Source of the DNA: Frigidibacter sp037095735
Lineage (GTDB): Bacteria > Pseudomonadota > Alphaproteobacteria > Rhodobacterales > Rhodobacteraceae
Assembly (NCBI RefSeq): GCF_037095735.1
Contig: NZ_JBAWKD010000006.1
Span: 149,556-213,555 of the forward strand
Length of the DNA stretch: 64,000 nucleotides
Direction: 5' to 3'
Position 1 is the stretch's first letter, and the number at the start of each line of letters is the position of its first letter. The notes below the pieces were generated by a model, which worked only from the letters and a program-made list of their open reading frames with translations, was not told the origin of the DNA and did not search any database. Below, in pieces: positions 43,661 to 53,473 of this stretch. A program made the position numbers and the translations under genes.

Positions 43661-43690
43661 CTTTCGCATTGGCGCAAATATCCCGGGGGG
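43661..43690. repeat. Interspersed intergenic repeat, copy 2
   Basis: CTTTCGCATTGGCGCAAATA runs into TCCCGGGGGG, then a GGGGCGC/GCGCCCC-type inverted repeat follows (to about 43730). It lies between convergent genes (sco and the transglycosylase). Confidence 0.85.
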
Positions 43691-43745
43691 CGGCCCCGAA
43701 AGGGGCCGGGGGGCAGCGCCCCCCGCCCCACGCCCGGGACATCGC

Positions 43746-44885
43746 TCAGAGCGATTGCAGCAGCGCGACCGAGGGCTCGCCCGTCGGCACCTGCCCGAGG
43801 CTCTGCTGATAGGCCGAGATCGCGGCCTTCGACTTGTTGCCGAGCACCCCGTCATGACCGCCGGTGTCGAAGCCGCGGGCGGTCAGGCGTTGCTGCAGGC
43901 GGATACGGTCGTCCTTGGTCAGCCCGTAGCGATCGGGCGGGAAGGCCCCGCGCAGCGGCCCCGCGCCGCCGATCCGGTCGGCAAGATGCCCGACCCCGAT
44001 CGCGTAGAGATCCGAGTTGTTGTAGCGCTTGATCGCGTCGAAATTGCCGGTGACGGCGAATTGCGGCCCGCCCGCCTGCGGCTGCAGGATCCGGCCCTGC
44101 GGCGCGCCGTAGCCGACCTCGCCCCCCCACTTCAGGCCCCGCACCCAGCCCGACTTCTGCAGATAGGCCGCGGTCGAGGCCAGCGCGTCGGTCGGGTCAT
44201 CCGACCAGATGTCGCGCCGCCCGTCGCCGGTGAAATCGACGGCATAGGCGAGGTACGAGGTCGGGATGAACTGGGTATGGCCCATCGCGCCCGCCCAGGA
44301 GCCGGTCATGTGTTCGGGGTCGATGTCGCCCGCCTGGATGATCTTCAGGGCGGCGACCAGCTGGCTTTCGAAGAAGCTCGCGCGGCGGCCCTCATAGGCC
44401 AGCGTCGAGACCGCCGAGAGCACGTTCACCTCGCCCCGCCGCTCGCCGTAGAAGCTTTCGAGCCCCCAGACCGCGCAGATCACCGTGGCATCGACGCCAT
44501 AGCGGGACTCGAGCGCCGAGAGCGTGCCGCGATGCGCGACGAAGGCGGCACGGCCCTTGGCGACGCGCTCGTCCGAGACGGCGATCGAGAGGTAGTCCTC
44601 GAGCGTGCGGTTCGATTCGGGCTGGTTGCGGTCGCGGGTGATCGCGCCGGGGACGAAGCCGGCATGGGCGAAGGCGCGCTCGAAGGTGGCGGGTGAGATG
44701 CCCTGCGCCTGCGCGCGGGGGCGGAAGCCCGCGACCCAGGCGGACCATCCGGCATCGGGGACCGGGCGCAGGTCGTCGGCGATCTGCGCGGGGCCGGTCA
44801 GCCCCGGCATCCTGCCGGTGTTGGTGCAGGCCGCAAGCGTCAGCGCCCCCGCCCCCAGTCCGAACCCGCGTCGGGTGATGATCAT
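43746..44885 (-). CDS. MltB-type lytic murein transglycosylase (lipoprotein)
   Basis: This 379-residue GH103 enzyme cleaves peptidoglycan glycan strands with anhydromuropeptide formation. The signal is MIITRRGFGLGAGALTLAAC, combining a twin-Arg motif with a lipobox (Cys at about 20). The catalytic Glu lies in VWGLESFYGERRG. Substrate groove motifs SWAGAMGHTQFIPTSYLAYAVD and DIWSDDPTDALASTAAYL are present. The C-terminal ~60 residues are a peptidoglycan-binding domain (GFDTGGHDGVLGNKSKAAISAYQ). The start at 44885 is the only one giving a signal. Confidence 0.93.
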   Translation of the reverse strand: MIITRRGFGLGAGALTLAACTNTGRMPGLTGPAQIADDLRPVPDAGWSAWVAGFRPRAQAQGISPATFERAFAHAGFVPGAITRDRNQPESNRTLEDYLSIAVSDERVAKGRAAFVAHRGTLSALESRYGVDATVICAVWGLESFYGERRGEVNVLSAVSTLAYEGRRASFFESQLVAALKIIQAGDIDPEHMTGSWAGAMGHTQFIPTSYLAYAVDFTGDGRRDIWSDDPTDALASTAAYLQKSGWVRGLKWGGEVGYGAPQGRILQPQAGGPQFAVTGNFDAIKRYNNSDLYAIGVGHLADRIGGAGPLRGAFPPDRYGLTKDDRIRLQQRLTARGFDTGGHDGVLGNKSKAAISAYQQSLGQVPTGEPSVALLQSL

Positions 44886-45004
44886 GGCCTGTCCTCCGGT
44901 TCTCTGCCCTTTGCCGCTTATTGCCACGGGCGGGACCTGTGGACCAGCCGCGCGCGGGCGGGTCGGCGGGAAAGGGGGCGCTGCCCCCTCGGGCTGCGCC
45001 CTCA

Positions 45005-45034
45005 CCCCCGGGATATTTGCGCCAATGCGAAAGG
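45005..45034. repeat. Interspersed intergenic repeat, copy 3
   Basis: CCCCCGGGATATTTGCGCC continues to AATGCGAAAGG. It is the closest match to copy 2 in reverse orientation. A GGGGGCGCTGCCCCC inverted repeat lies to its left (about 44983-44998). Confidence 0.85.
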
Positions 45035-45069
45035 GGCAGAGGGGGCTCTGCCCCCGCCCCTGCGGGGCT

Positions 45070-45098
45070 CCCCCGGAGTATTTGGACCAACACGAAAA
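45070..45098. repeat. Interspersed intergenic repeat, copy 4 (variant)
   Basis: CCCCCGGAGTATTTGGACC continues to AACACGAAA. The GAGTATTTGG variant resembles copy 5. It is 36 bp from copy 3, between the transglycosylase and the creatinase genes. Confidence 0.8.
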
Positions 45099-45151
45099 CC
45101 CCGCTTCGACTTGGCCCAAGTACTCCTGCCGGAGGCGGCGGAGGCCGGAGC

Positions 45152-46393
45152 TCAGCCGATCACGTTGGTCTCGGGGCCGTAGGGATAGCCGGTGATGTTC
45201 TCGGCGCCGTCCTCGGTGATGACGAGGATGTCGTGCTCGCGGTAGCCGCCGGCGCCGGGCTGGCCCTCGGGCAGGGTCAGCATCGGCTCCATCGAGATCA
45301 CCATGCCGGGTTCCAGCACCGTCTCGATATCCTCGCGCAGTTCGAGCCCGGCCTCGCGGCCGTAGTAATGCGACAGGATCCCGAAGCTGTGGCCATAGCC
45401 GAAGGTGCGGTAGCGCAGCAGGTCGCGCTCGGCCAGGAAGTCGTTGATCAGCCCCGTGATCTCGGCGCAGGAGGCGCCGGGTTTCAGCAGGCTCATACCA
45501 TATTCATGCGTCGCGACATTGGCCTGCCAGAGCGCGAGCGAGGCCGCGTCGACCGAACCCGCGAACATCGTGCGTTCGAGCGCGGTATAGTAGCCCGAGA
45601 TCATCGGGAAGCAGTTCAGCGACAGGATGTCGCCGTCGCGGATCTGGCGCGCGGTGACCGGGTTGTGGGCGCCGTCGGTGTTGAGGCCGGACTGGAACCA
45701 GACCCAGGTGTCGCGGTATTCGGCCTCGGGGAAGCGCTTCGCGATCTCGGCCTCCATCGCATCGCGGCCGGCCATGGCCACGTCGATCTCGCGCGCGCCG
45801 ATCTTCACCGCCTCGCGGATCGCGTAGCCGCCGATGTCGGCCACCTGCGCGCCGTGGCGGATGAGCGCGATCTCGGCCTCGGACTTCAGCATCCGCTGCT
45901 GCATGGTCGCGGGGGCCACGTCCATGCCGCGCTTGACCTTCAGGAACTGGTTCACCTTCTCGGCCTGCACCATCGTCAGGTGATCGGCTTCGAAGCCCAC
46001 GGCCTTGCCGGTGCCGACCAGCGAGGCGACCGCGCGCCAGAAGTTGTCGCGCGCCCAGTCGGTATAGGTCAGGCTTTCGCCGATCGAGCGCCGCCAGGGC
46101 TGGCCCGCGTCGATCCCCGCGCTGACCACCGTCACCTGTCCCGGCGTCACCACGCAGGCGTAGGGGCGCCCGAAGCTGCAGTAGAGGAAGCCCGAGTAAT
46201 AGGCGACGTTGTGCATCGAGGTCAGCACCACGGCGTCGAGCGAATGCAGCTCCATCAGGTCGCGCAGGCCCTCGATCCGGGCCTCGTATTCCTCGGGGGC
46301 GAAGGGCAGCGCGGCCTTGTCGCCGTTGTGGAAGACATAGCTTTCAGGACGGGCGCTGTCGGGCTTGGCGCTGTCGGGGCGGGTGTTCGTCAT
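45152..46393 (-). CDS. Creatinase (creatine amidinohydrolase)
   Basis: Creatinase (M24 'pita-bread' fold, 413 residues) hydrolyses creatine to sarcosine and urea. The sequence tracks the Pseudomonas enzyme closely: LYCSFGRPYACVVT, GQPWRRSIGE, TWVWFQSGLNTDGAHNPVT (with the catalytic His), LSLNCFPMISGYYTALERTMF, YRTFGYGHSFGILSHYYGRE and the C-terminal EHDILVITEDGAENIT. The fit is far better than to Xaa-Pro peptidases, and the metal ligands of those are not all kept, as expected. The N-terminus has a short PDSA/RPDS-like repeat. The gene is divergent from the P1-peptidase gene (185 bp). No sarcosine oxidase is in the window. Confidence 0.9.
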   Translation of the reverse strand: MTNTRPDSAKPDSARPESYVFHNGDKAALPFAPEEYEARIEGLRDLMELHSLDAVVLTSMHNVAYYSGFLYCSFGRPYACVVTPGQVTVVSAGIDAGQPWRRSIGESLTYTDWARDNFWRAVASLVGTGKAVGFEADHLTMVQAEKVNQFLKVKRGMDVAPATMQQRMLKSEAEIALIRHGAQVADIGGYAIREAVKIGAREIDVAMAGRDAMEAEIAKRFPEAEYRDTWVWFQSGLNTDGAHNPVTARQIRDGDILSLNCFPMISGYYTALERTMFAGSVDAASLALWQANVATHEYGMSLLKPGASCAEITGLINDFLAERDLLRYRTFGYGHSFGILSHYYGREAGLELREDIETVLEPGMVISMEPMLTLPEGQPGAGGYREHDILVITEDGAENITGYPYGPETNVIG

Positions 46394-46578
46394 CGTCAGA
46401 CCTTTGGGATGGGGCCGGGCGAGACCGCGGGACCCCGAAGATCCCGGCGTGCAGGACGCAGGCCCCGGATGCGGGGCCGAGCTGGGACCGGCGGGTCCGA
46501 CGGGGACGCCATCCCCGCGCGCTCGGGCACGATCATCGCAGCTTCCCCGCGGCGCGGCAAGCGGGCAGGATCGCGGCC

Positions 46579-47592
46579 ATGAGCGACACGATGCTGCGGA
46601 CAGGCCCGCTGAACCTGATCACCGACGTGGACGGCCTGCTGGTCGGCAATGCCGAGGACCATCGCCTGAAATCCGGCGCCACGGTGCTGACCGCGGCGCG
46701 GCCCTTCGTGGCGGCGGTCAGCGTGATGGGCGGGGCGCCCGGCACGCGCGAGACCGACCTGCTGGCCCCCGACCGGCTGGTGCAGGAGGTCGATGCGATC
46801 ACCCTGTCGGGCGGGTCGGCCTTCGGGCTCGACGCGGCCTCGGGCGTGGCGGACGGCTTGCGCGCGGCGGGGCGCGGCTTCGCGGTGGGCGACCAGCGGG
46901 TGCCGATCGTGCCGGGGGCGATCCTGTTCGATCTGTTGAACGGCGGTGAGAAGGACTGGGGCGAGAATCCCTATCGTGCGCTTGGACGCGCCGCGCTGGC
47001 GGCGGCGGCGCCGGAGTTCGGCCTGGGCACGGCGGGCGCCGGGACCGGGGCCACCTGCCGCGGGGTGAAGGGCGGGCTCGGATCGGCCTCGGTCCGGGTG
47101 CCGGGCGGGTTCACCGTGGGGGCGCTGGTCGCGGTCAACGCGCTGGGATCACCGCTGGTGGGCGACGGGCCCGAGTTCTGGGCGGCGCCTTGGGAGATCG
47201 GGGCGGAATTCGGCGGCATGGGCCTGCCTGCACGCCTGCCCGCGCCGGACCTGCCCGGCCCGGGCAAGGGCGCGCGCGAGGCCACCACCATCGCGATCGT
47301 CGCCACGGATGCGCGGCTGACCCAGGCCGAGGCGCAGCGGATGGCCATCGCCGCGCAGGACGGGATGGCGCGGGCGCTGGTGCCCTCGCACACGCTGTTC
47401 GATGGCGATCTGGTCTTCGCCGTCTCGACCGGGGCGCGGGCGCTGGCGGAGCCGGGGCCGGACCTGTTCCGGCTGGGTCACGCCGCCGCGATCTGCCTGT
47501 CGCGCGCCATCGCCCGCGGGGTGCATCAGGCGCGGCCCGCCGCCGGCGATCCGCTGCCCTGCTGGCAGGAGCGGTTCGGCCGCCCTATCTGA
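46579..47592 (+). CDS. P1-family (DmpA/NylC-like) autoprocessing hydrolase
   Basis: The 337-residue protein belongs to peptidase family S58/P1, Ntn-type enzymes that self-cleave before a Ser or Thr nucleophile and hydrolyse beta-aminopeptides, D-aminopeptides or nylon oligomers. Family landmarks are ITDVDGLLVGNAEDHRL at the N-terminus, TLSGGSAFGLDAASGVADGL, GAGTGATCRGVKGGLGSASV, and SHTLFDGDLVFAVSTG near the C-terminus. The likely processing site is in the last of these, by analogy. It is probably cotranscribed with the downstream dehydrogenase (73 bp). Confidence 0.85.
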   Translation: MSDTMLRTGPLNLITDVDGLLVGNAEDHRLKSGATVLTAARPFVAAVSVMGGAPGTRETDLLAPDRLVQEVDAITLSGGSAFGLDAASGVADGLRAAGRGFAVGDQRVPIVPGAILFDLLNGGEKDWGENPYRALGRAALAAAAPEFGLGTAGAGTGATCRGVKGGLGSASVRVPGGFTVGALVAVNALGSPLVGDGPEFWAAPWEIGAEFGGMGLPARLPAPDLPGPGKGAREATTIAIVATDARLTQAEAQRMAIAAQDGMARALVPSHTLFDGDLVFAVSTGARALAEPGPDLFRLGHAAAICLSRAIARGVHQARPAAGDPLPCWQERFGRPI

Positions 47593-47665
47593 GGGGCCGA
47601 AGGGCTGGACAGCCGGACCCGTCAGGATCAGCCTGCCGCCCGAGGAGACATCAGGGACAATCGTC

Positions 47666-49144
47666 ATGCTCGACACCACCACCGATCTTTCGCGCCTGCT
47701 GAAGGACCCGACGCTGCTGGCAACGAAGGCCTATGTCGCGGGCGCCTGGACCGATGCCGACGACGGCGCGACCTTCGCGGTGCGCAACCCGGCGCGCGGC
47801 GACGTGATCGCCGACGTGGCCGATCTGGGCCGCGACGAGGTCGCGCGCGCCATCGCCGCCGCCGAGACCGCGCAGAAGGGCTGGGCCGCGAAGACCGCCA
47901 AGGAGCGCGCGGGCCTGATGCGCAAGTGGTTCGATCTGATGATGGCCAATCAGGACGACCTCGGCACCATCCTGACCGCCGAGATGGGCAAGCCGCTGGC
48001 CGAGGCGAAGGGCGAGATCGCCTATGGCGCGAGCTTCATCGAGTGGTTCGCCGAAGAGGCCAAGCGCGTCTATGGCGAGACGATCCCCGGCCACATGCCC
48101 GACAAGCGCATCACCGTGCTGAAGCAGCCGATCGGCGTCGTGGGCTCGATCACGCCCTGGAACTTCCCGAACGCGATGATCACCCGCAAGGCGGGCCCGG
48201 CGCTGGCCGCGGGCTGCGCCTTCGTCGCCCGCCCCGCCGCCGAGACGCCACTGTCGGCGCTGGCGATGGCGGTGCTGGCCGAGCGTGCGGGGATCCCGGC
48301 GGGCGTGTTCTCGGTCGTGCCCTCGAGCCGGTCCTCGGACATCGGCAAGGAGTTCTGCGAGAACCCGGCGGTGCGCAAGATCACCTTCACCGGCTCGACC
48401 GAGGTCGGGCGGATCCTGTTGCGGCAGGCGGCCGAGCAGGTGATGAAATGCTCGATGGAGCTGGGCGGCAACGCGCCCTTCATCGTCTTCGACGATGCCG
48501 ATCTGGACGAGGCGGTGAAGGGGGCGATGGCCTCGAAATTCCGCAACAACGGGCAGACCTGCGTCTGCGCGAACCGGATCTATGTGCAGGCCGGAGTCTA
48601 TGACGCCTTTGCCGAGAAGCTGCGCGTCGCGGTCGAGAAGATGCGCGTGGGCGACGGGCTGTCGGGCGAGGTCGAGGCCGGGCCGCTGATCAACGACGAC
48701 GCGGTGCGCAAGGTCGAGGACCACATCGCCGACGCGCTGGCCGGGGGCGCGAAGCTTCTGACCGGGGGCAGCCGTCACGCGCTGGGCGGCAGCTTCTTCG
48801 AGCCGACGATCGTCACCGGCGTGCGGCAGGACATGAAGATCGCGACCGAAGAGACCTTCGGGCCGCTGGCGCCGCTCTTCCGCTTCGAGACCGAGGACGA
48901 GGCCGTGGGCTTTGCCAACGACACGATCTTCGGGCTGGCCTGCTATTTCTACGCCCGCGACATCGGCCGCATCACCCGCGTGCAGGAGGCGCTGGAATAC
49001 GGGATCGTCGGCGTGAACACCGGCCTGATCTCGACCGCCGAGGCGCCGTTCGGCGGCGTCAAGCAATCGGGCCTCGGGCGCGAGGGCTCGCGCCACGGGA
49101 TCGAGGACTATCTCGAGATGAAATACATCTGCCTCAGCGTCTGA
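47666..49144 (+). CDS. gabD: NAD(P)-dependent succinate-semialdehyde dehydrogenase
   Basis: This aldehyde dehydrogenase (492 residues) matches the GabD group, oxidising succinate semialdehyde from GABA breakdown. Cofactor loop ITPWNFPNAMITRK, catalytic Glu in MELGGNAPFIVFDDADLDEA, catalytic Cys in FRNNGQTCVCANRIYVQ, and the C-terminal FGGVKQSGLGREGS are all present. The ATG at 47666 was chosen by family N-terminus (LLKDPTLLATKAYVAGAW). It follows the P1 hydrolase in the same direction; no GABA transaminase is nearby. Confidence 0.9.
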   Translation: MLDTTTDLSRLLKDPTLLATKAYVAGAWTDADDGATFAVRNPARGDVIADVADLGRDEVARAIAAAETAQKGWAAKTAKERAGLMRKWFDLMMANQDDLGTILTAEMGKPLAEAKGEIAYGASFIEWFAEEAKRVYGETIPGHMPDKRITVLKQPIGVVGSITPWNFPNAMITRKAGPALAAGCAFVARPAAETPLSALAMAVLAERAGIPAGVFSVVPSSRSSDIGKEFCENPAVRKITFTGSTEVGRILLRQAAEQVMKCSMELGGNAPFIVFDDADLDEAVKGAMASKFRNNGQTCVCANRIYVQAGVYDAFAEKLRVAVEKMRVGDGLSGEVEAGPLINDDAVRKVEDHIADALAGGAKLLTGGSRHALGGSFFEPTIVTGVRQDMKIATEETFGPLAPLFRFETEDEAVGFANDTIFGLACYFYARDIGRITRVQEALEYGIVGVNTGLISTAEAPFGGVKQSGLGREGSRHGIEDYLEMKYICLSV

Positions 49145-49245
49145 GTCTCGGGTCCGGCCCCGCCGGCCGGGGCACGCGCAGATGTGATCCGGGCGGCGGT
49201 CCCCGCCGCTCGACAGCCCCGGCGCGGGGGCTTAGGCCTGAGCCC

Positions 49246-49557
49246 ATGCGACGGCTGACGCTTGCCCTGCATCTGGTGATGATGCTCCTGATCCTGCCCT
49301 GGGGCGCCTACGGGCAGCACCATGCGGGGGTGACGGCGCGTCCTGCCGCCAGTGCGGCCGTCGTCGAAGCCGCCCCGCAGGCGCGCCGCTGCCACGGGCC
49401 GGCCCTGCCCGGCCTGCCCTGCGGGCTGTTCCTGCCGCCCGAGACCACCGAGCTTCCGGCGCCGCGCGTCAGGGGCACCCGTGCCTTCGCCGCCGCCGCG
49501 CCGCTGCCCAGCGGCACAGCGGTGACGCCGCCGCGGCGCCCGCCCCGGACCGCCTGA
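49246..49557 (+). CDS. Small exported protein of unknown function
   Basis: This 103-residue protein has an N-terminal signal-like segment (MRRLTLALHLVMMLLILPWG, then AYGQHHAG). The remainder is Ala/Pro/Arg-rich with two Cys (RRCHGP and GLPCGLF), no family recognised. It stands 60 bp ahead of the L,D-transpeptidase gene and could be its partner or a poorly conserved lipoprotein-like peptide. The coding call rests on the signal sequence and position only. Confidence 0.5.
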   Translation: MRRLTLALHLVMMLLILPWGAYGQHHAGVTARPAASAAVVEAAPQARRCHGPALPGLPCGLFLPPETTELPAPRVRGTRAFAAAAPLPSGTAVTPPRRPPRTA

Positions 49558-49617
49558 CCCCCTCGCCGCGGCGCTTTGGGGCGTCGCACGGTCAGACCCC
49601 AGATCCGGACTTTTCAG

Positions 49618-50319
49618 ATGCTTGCACGACGCGCCTTCCTGGCCGCGCTGCCCGCGGCCGGCCTTGCCGCCTGCGCCCCGCGCCTTCCCGAAACCGCCAC
49701 CCGCAGCGCGCCGCCGCCGCCGCCCGACTGGCCGCCGCTGCCCGCCCGCTACGGCGCGATCACCGACGAGCCCTACCCGGTGCCGGCGATCCCCGAGGGC
49801 GTGGTGAACCCCTATCTCTGGCGGCAGGAGGTCGAAAACCCCTATCCCGACGAGGTTCCCGGCACGATCATCGTCGACCCCGAGGCGGCGCTGCTGCACC
49901 TGATCGAGCCCGAGGGCCGCGCGTTGCGCTATGGCGTCAGCGTCGGCGCGGCGGGCTTCGCCTGGCAGGGTCGCGCGGTGCTGCAATACGGGCAGAAATG
50001 GCCGCGCTGGAAGGTGCCGGACGAGATGGCGGCGCGCTGGCCGAAATACGAGCCCTACACGGTGGCGAACGGCGGCATGGACCCGGGGCCCGGCAACCCG
50101 CTGGGGGCACGGGCGCTGTATCTGTGGAAGGACGGCAAGGACACGCTCTACCGCATCCATGGCGGCTGCGCGCCCGAGCATCTGGGGAAGGCGGTGTCCT
50201 CGGGCTGCATCCGTATGCTCGATCAGGACGTGATCGACCTCTACGGCCGCGTCGGCCACCGGGTCGCGGTCTCGGTGCTGCCGGCGAAACTGCCGACCCT
50301 GCTCCCGATCCTCTACTAA
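49618..50319 (+). CDS. L,D-transpeptidase (YkuD) lipoprotein
   Basis: This 233-residue YkuD-domain enzyme forms 3-3 peptidoglycan cross-links or attaches proteins to peptidoglycan. The signal MLARRAFLAALPAAGLAAC has a twin-Arg motif and a lipobox (Cys 19). The catalytic region YRIHGGCAPEHLGKAVSSGC followed by IRM (about residues 178-200) holds the His and the nucleophile Cys in SGCIRM. A Pro-rich linker precedes the domain. A Met 14 codons upstream would place residues before the signal and was rejected. A palindromic repeat follows. Confidence 0.93.
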   Translation: MLARRAFLAALPAAGLAACAPRLPETATRSAPPPPPDWPPLPARYGAITDEPYPVPAIPEGVVNPYLWRQEVENPYPDEVPGTIIVDPEAALLHLIEPEGRALRYGVSVGAAGFAWQGRAVLQYGQKWPRWKVPDEMAARWPKYEPYTVANGGMDPGPGNPLGARALYLWKDGKDTLYRIHGGCAPEHLGKAVSSGCIRMLDQDVIDLYGRVGHRVAVSVLPAKLPTLLPILY

Positions 50320-50350
50320 GCGACGCCCGGGCAGGGTCGCACAAGCCGGG

Positions 50351-50402
50351 GGGATTGCCATCGGGACGCCATCGGTCCGAGGACCGATGGCAATGGGGGG
50401 GA
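50351..50402. repeat. CCATCGG palindromic repeat, copy 2
   Basis: A perfect 11-bp hairpin GCCATCGGTCC / GGACCGATGGC with loop GA (50368-50391) is nested in a wider ATTGCCATCGG...CCGATGGCAAT repeat, flanked by GGGGGG runs. It shares arms with 41011-41061. It lies between the convergent L,D-transpeptidase and Hsp20 genes and may act as a terminator. Confidence 0.75.
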
Positions 50403-50437
50403 TCGCATCCCCCCCGACCCTGTTTACTGTTGCAGGC

Positions 50438-50902
50438 TCAGGCCTCGATCGCCTTCGCGTCCACCGTCTCGCGCGCGCCGCGGGCGTCGATGGCGATCCG
50501 CCGGGGCTTCAGCGCCTCGGGCACCTCGCGCACCAGGTCGATGTGCAGCATCCCGTCGGCATGGGTCGCGCCCGAGACCCGCACGTGGTCGGCCAGGGCG
50601 AAGCGGCGCTCGAAGGCGCGGGTCGCGATGCCGCGGTGCAGGTAGGTGCGCTTCTCTTCCTCGGTGGCCTTCTTGGCCGCGACGATCAGCGCGCCGTCAC
50701 GCACCTCGACGGTCAGCTCGTCGGCGGTGAAGCCCGCGACGGCGATCGAGATGCGATAGGCGTTCTCGTCGGTCTTCTCGATGTTGTAGGGGGGATAGGT
50801 CGGCTGCGCGACATCCGTGGCCACCACGCGGTCCAGAAGGTCGGCGATCCGGTCGAAGCCGACGGTGGCGCGGTAGAGCGGGGACATGTCGAAATTACGC
50901 AT
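50438..50902 (-). CDS. Small heat-shock protein Hsp20 (IbpA type)
   Basis: This 154-residue alpha-crystallin-type holdase starts MRNFDMSPLYRATVGFDRIAD like IbpA. The alpha-crystallin domain covers about 35-130 (YNIEKTDENAYRISIAVAGF, LIVAAKK, the YLHRGIATRAFERRFALADHV segment, GMLHIDL). A short C-terminal tail carries the RRIAI IxI-type motif. A sigma-32 type promoter lies about 90-115 bp upstream, so heat induction is likely. No ROSE-type hairpin was firmly identified in the leader. Confidence 0.93.
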   Translation of the reverse strand: MRNFDMSPLYRATVGFDRIADLLDRVVATDVAQPTYPPYNIEKTDENAYRISIAVAGFTADELTVEVRDGALIVAAKKATEEEKRTYLHRGIATRAFERRFALADHVRVSGATHADGMLHIDLVREVPEALKPRRIAIDARGARETVDAKAIEA

Positions 50903-50990
50903 GGGTCATCCTCGTTGAGCGATGCAATCTGCCCTCCCGGTGGGGACGGGCCGGTGAACCGGGCCCCGTCATGGCGACCCGGTGAACCAG

Positions 50991-51019
50991 ATGTGGGAAA
51001 GCCCGCGCCGGGATTCAAG
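50991..51019 (-). promoter_or_regulatory. Heat-shock (sigma-32/RpoH) type promoter of hsp20
   Basis: On the minus strand CTTGAA (51019-51014) is followed after 16 bp by CCCACAT (50997-50991), close to the RpoH consensus CTTGAAA and CCCCATNT. It is upstream of an Hsp20 gene, the expected client. Confidence 0.65.
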
Positions 51020-51139
51020 ATGATCCCGAGATCCCGTGGCGCAGGCCGTTTTCAGAAGAGTTGTCAGATAAATAGCGGCGGAGCGAAGCCGTCCCCAAGG
51101 GGGATGTCCGGTGGCAGCCGGACCCGCGGATCCCTGAAG

Positions 51140-52006
51140 TCAGGGCCGCAGGAACTTCGCTCCGCCGGACGCGACGCCCTCCCCGGCGCCACGTCGGAAC
51201 ACCATGCCCGAAACCGGCTGGAAGCCCTGCGCGAGGGCGGCCCGCAGCTCGGCCAAAGGTCCGGCCAGCTCGGTCCCCAGCGCGACCGGCTTGCCCTCCA
51301 TCTCGGCCTTGGCCGAGACGACAGAGACGATGCGCGGCGTGCCGTCGCGCATCGAGAAGATCGGCGCGCCGGACGATCCGAAATCGACCGAGCAGCTGGT
51401 GACCACCACCCCCGCCTGATGGTCCAGCACCTCGCAGCGGTCCTGCAGCGAGGGCGCCTCGGAGCGGTCGAGCGCGTAGGAGACCACGCTGACCTCGTCG
51501 CCCGGCTGCGGGTTCAGGTCGGTCTCGAACGGGGTGATCGAGGGCAGGCGGATCGCCTGGTTCAGCTCGAGCAGCGCGAGGTCGTGGCCGACCTTGTCGA
51601 TCGCCCCCTCGCCGGTGAAGACGTAATCGGGATGCCCGATCGCCCGGCGGACCGAGCGGTAGGCCAGCGCCCGCCCCTGCCGCCAGCCGGCGAGGAAGGT
51701 CAGGTCGCCCGCCTCGAACCGCTTGCCGGTGGTCTTGTCATACAGGCAATGGGCCGCGGTCAGCACGAGGTCGGGCGCGATCAGCGCGCCGGTGCAGAAG
51801 CCGCGGCCGCCAAGATCGATGCGCCCCACAGCCTCCCAGCCGCGGGTGTCGTCGGCGGTGTCCAGCTCGCGCAGCGGCGTCGTCTCGGGCAGGCCGGATG
51901 CGACCCCGGCCAGCGCGGTTCCGGCCGTCTCGGCATGCAGTCCCGGCGCGGTGGCAAGGGCCAGCGCGCAGGCAAGGACGGCAGGGATCAGGGGTCTGGC
52001 GGGCAT
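51140..52006 (-). CDS. Exported trypsin-like serine peptidase
   Basis: This 288-residue S1-type protease has signal peptide MPARPLIPAVLACALALATA (cleavage near HAE, about 25). The catalytic triad is His in LTAAHCLY, Asp in GHDLALLEL and Ser in SVDFGSSGAPIF. Disulfide-forming Cys flank the His (FCTGA...AHC). It resembles glutamyl-endopeptidase or bacterial V8-like enzymes. The start at 52006 is set by the signal peptide; the open frame reads on upstream by chance. It lies downstream of the glcF operon end but separated by about 100 bp. Confidence 0.9.
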   Translation of the reverse strand: MPARPLIPAVLACALALATAPGLHAETAGTALAGVASGLPETTPLRELDTADDTRGWEAVGRIDLGGRGFCTGALIAPDLVLTAAHCLYDKTTGKRFEAGDLTFLAGWRQGRALAYRSVRRAIGHPDYVFTGEGAIDKVGHDLALLELNQAIRLPSITPFETDLNPQPGDEVSVVSYALDRSEAPSLQDRCEVLDHQAGVVVTSCSVDFGSSGAPIFSMRDGTPRIVSVVSAKAEMEGKPVALGTELAGPLAELRAALAQGFQPVSGMVFRRGAGEGVASGGAKFLRP

Positions 52007-52112
52007 CGGGACCGGTGACGGTTTCGTGACCACGCCATCTAGCCCGCTTGCCACGGCGAGATTAAGGCGGGGGGTCGGCGAATTGCGGCGATGGTGGCCG
52101 CGAAGACGCACC

Positions 52113-53462
<1,350 letters not shown>

Positions 53463-53473
53463 GGGAAGCCTCC

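Noticed and set aside
41954..43855. 633-codon minus-strand frame across the copper cluster
   Set aside because: It is antisense to recognised YcnI-PCuAC and SCO domains and has no own domain.
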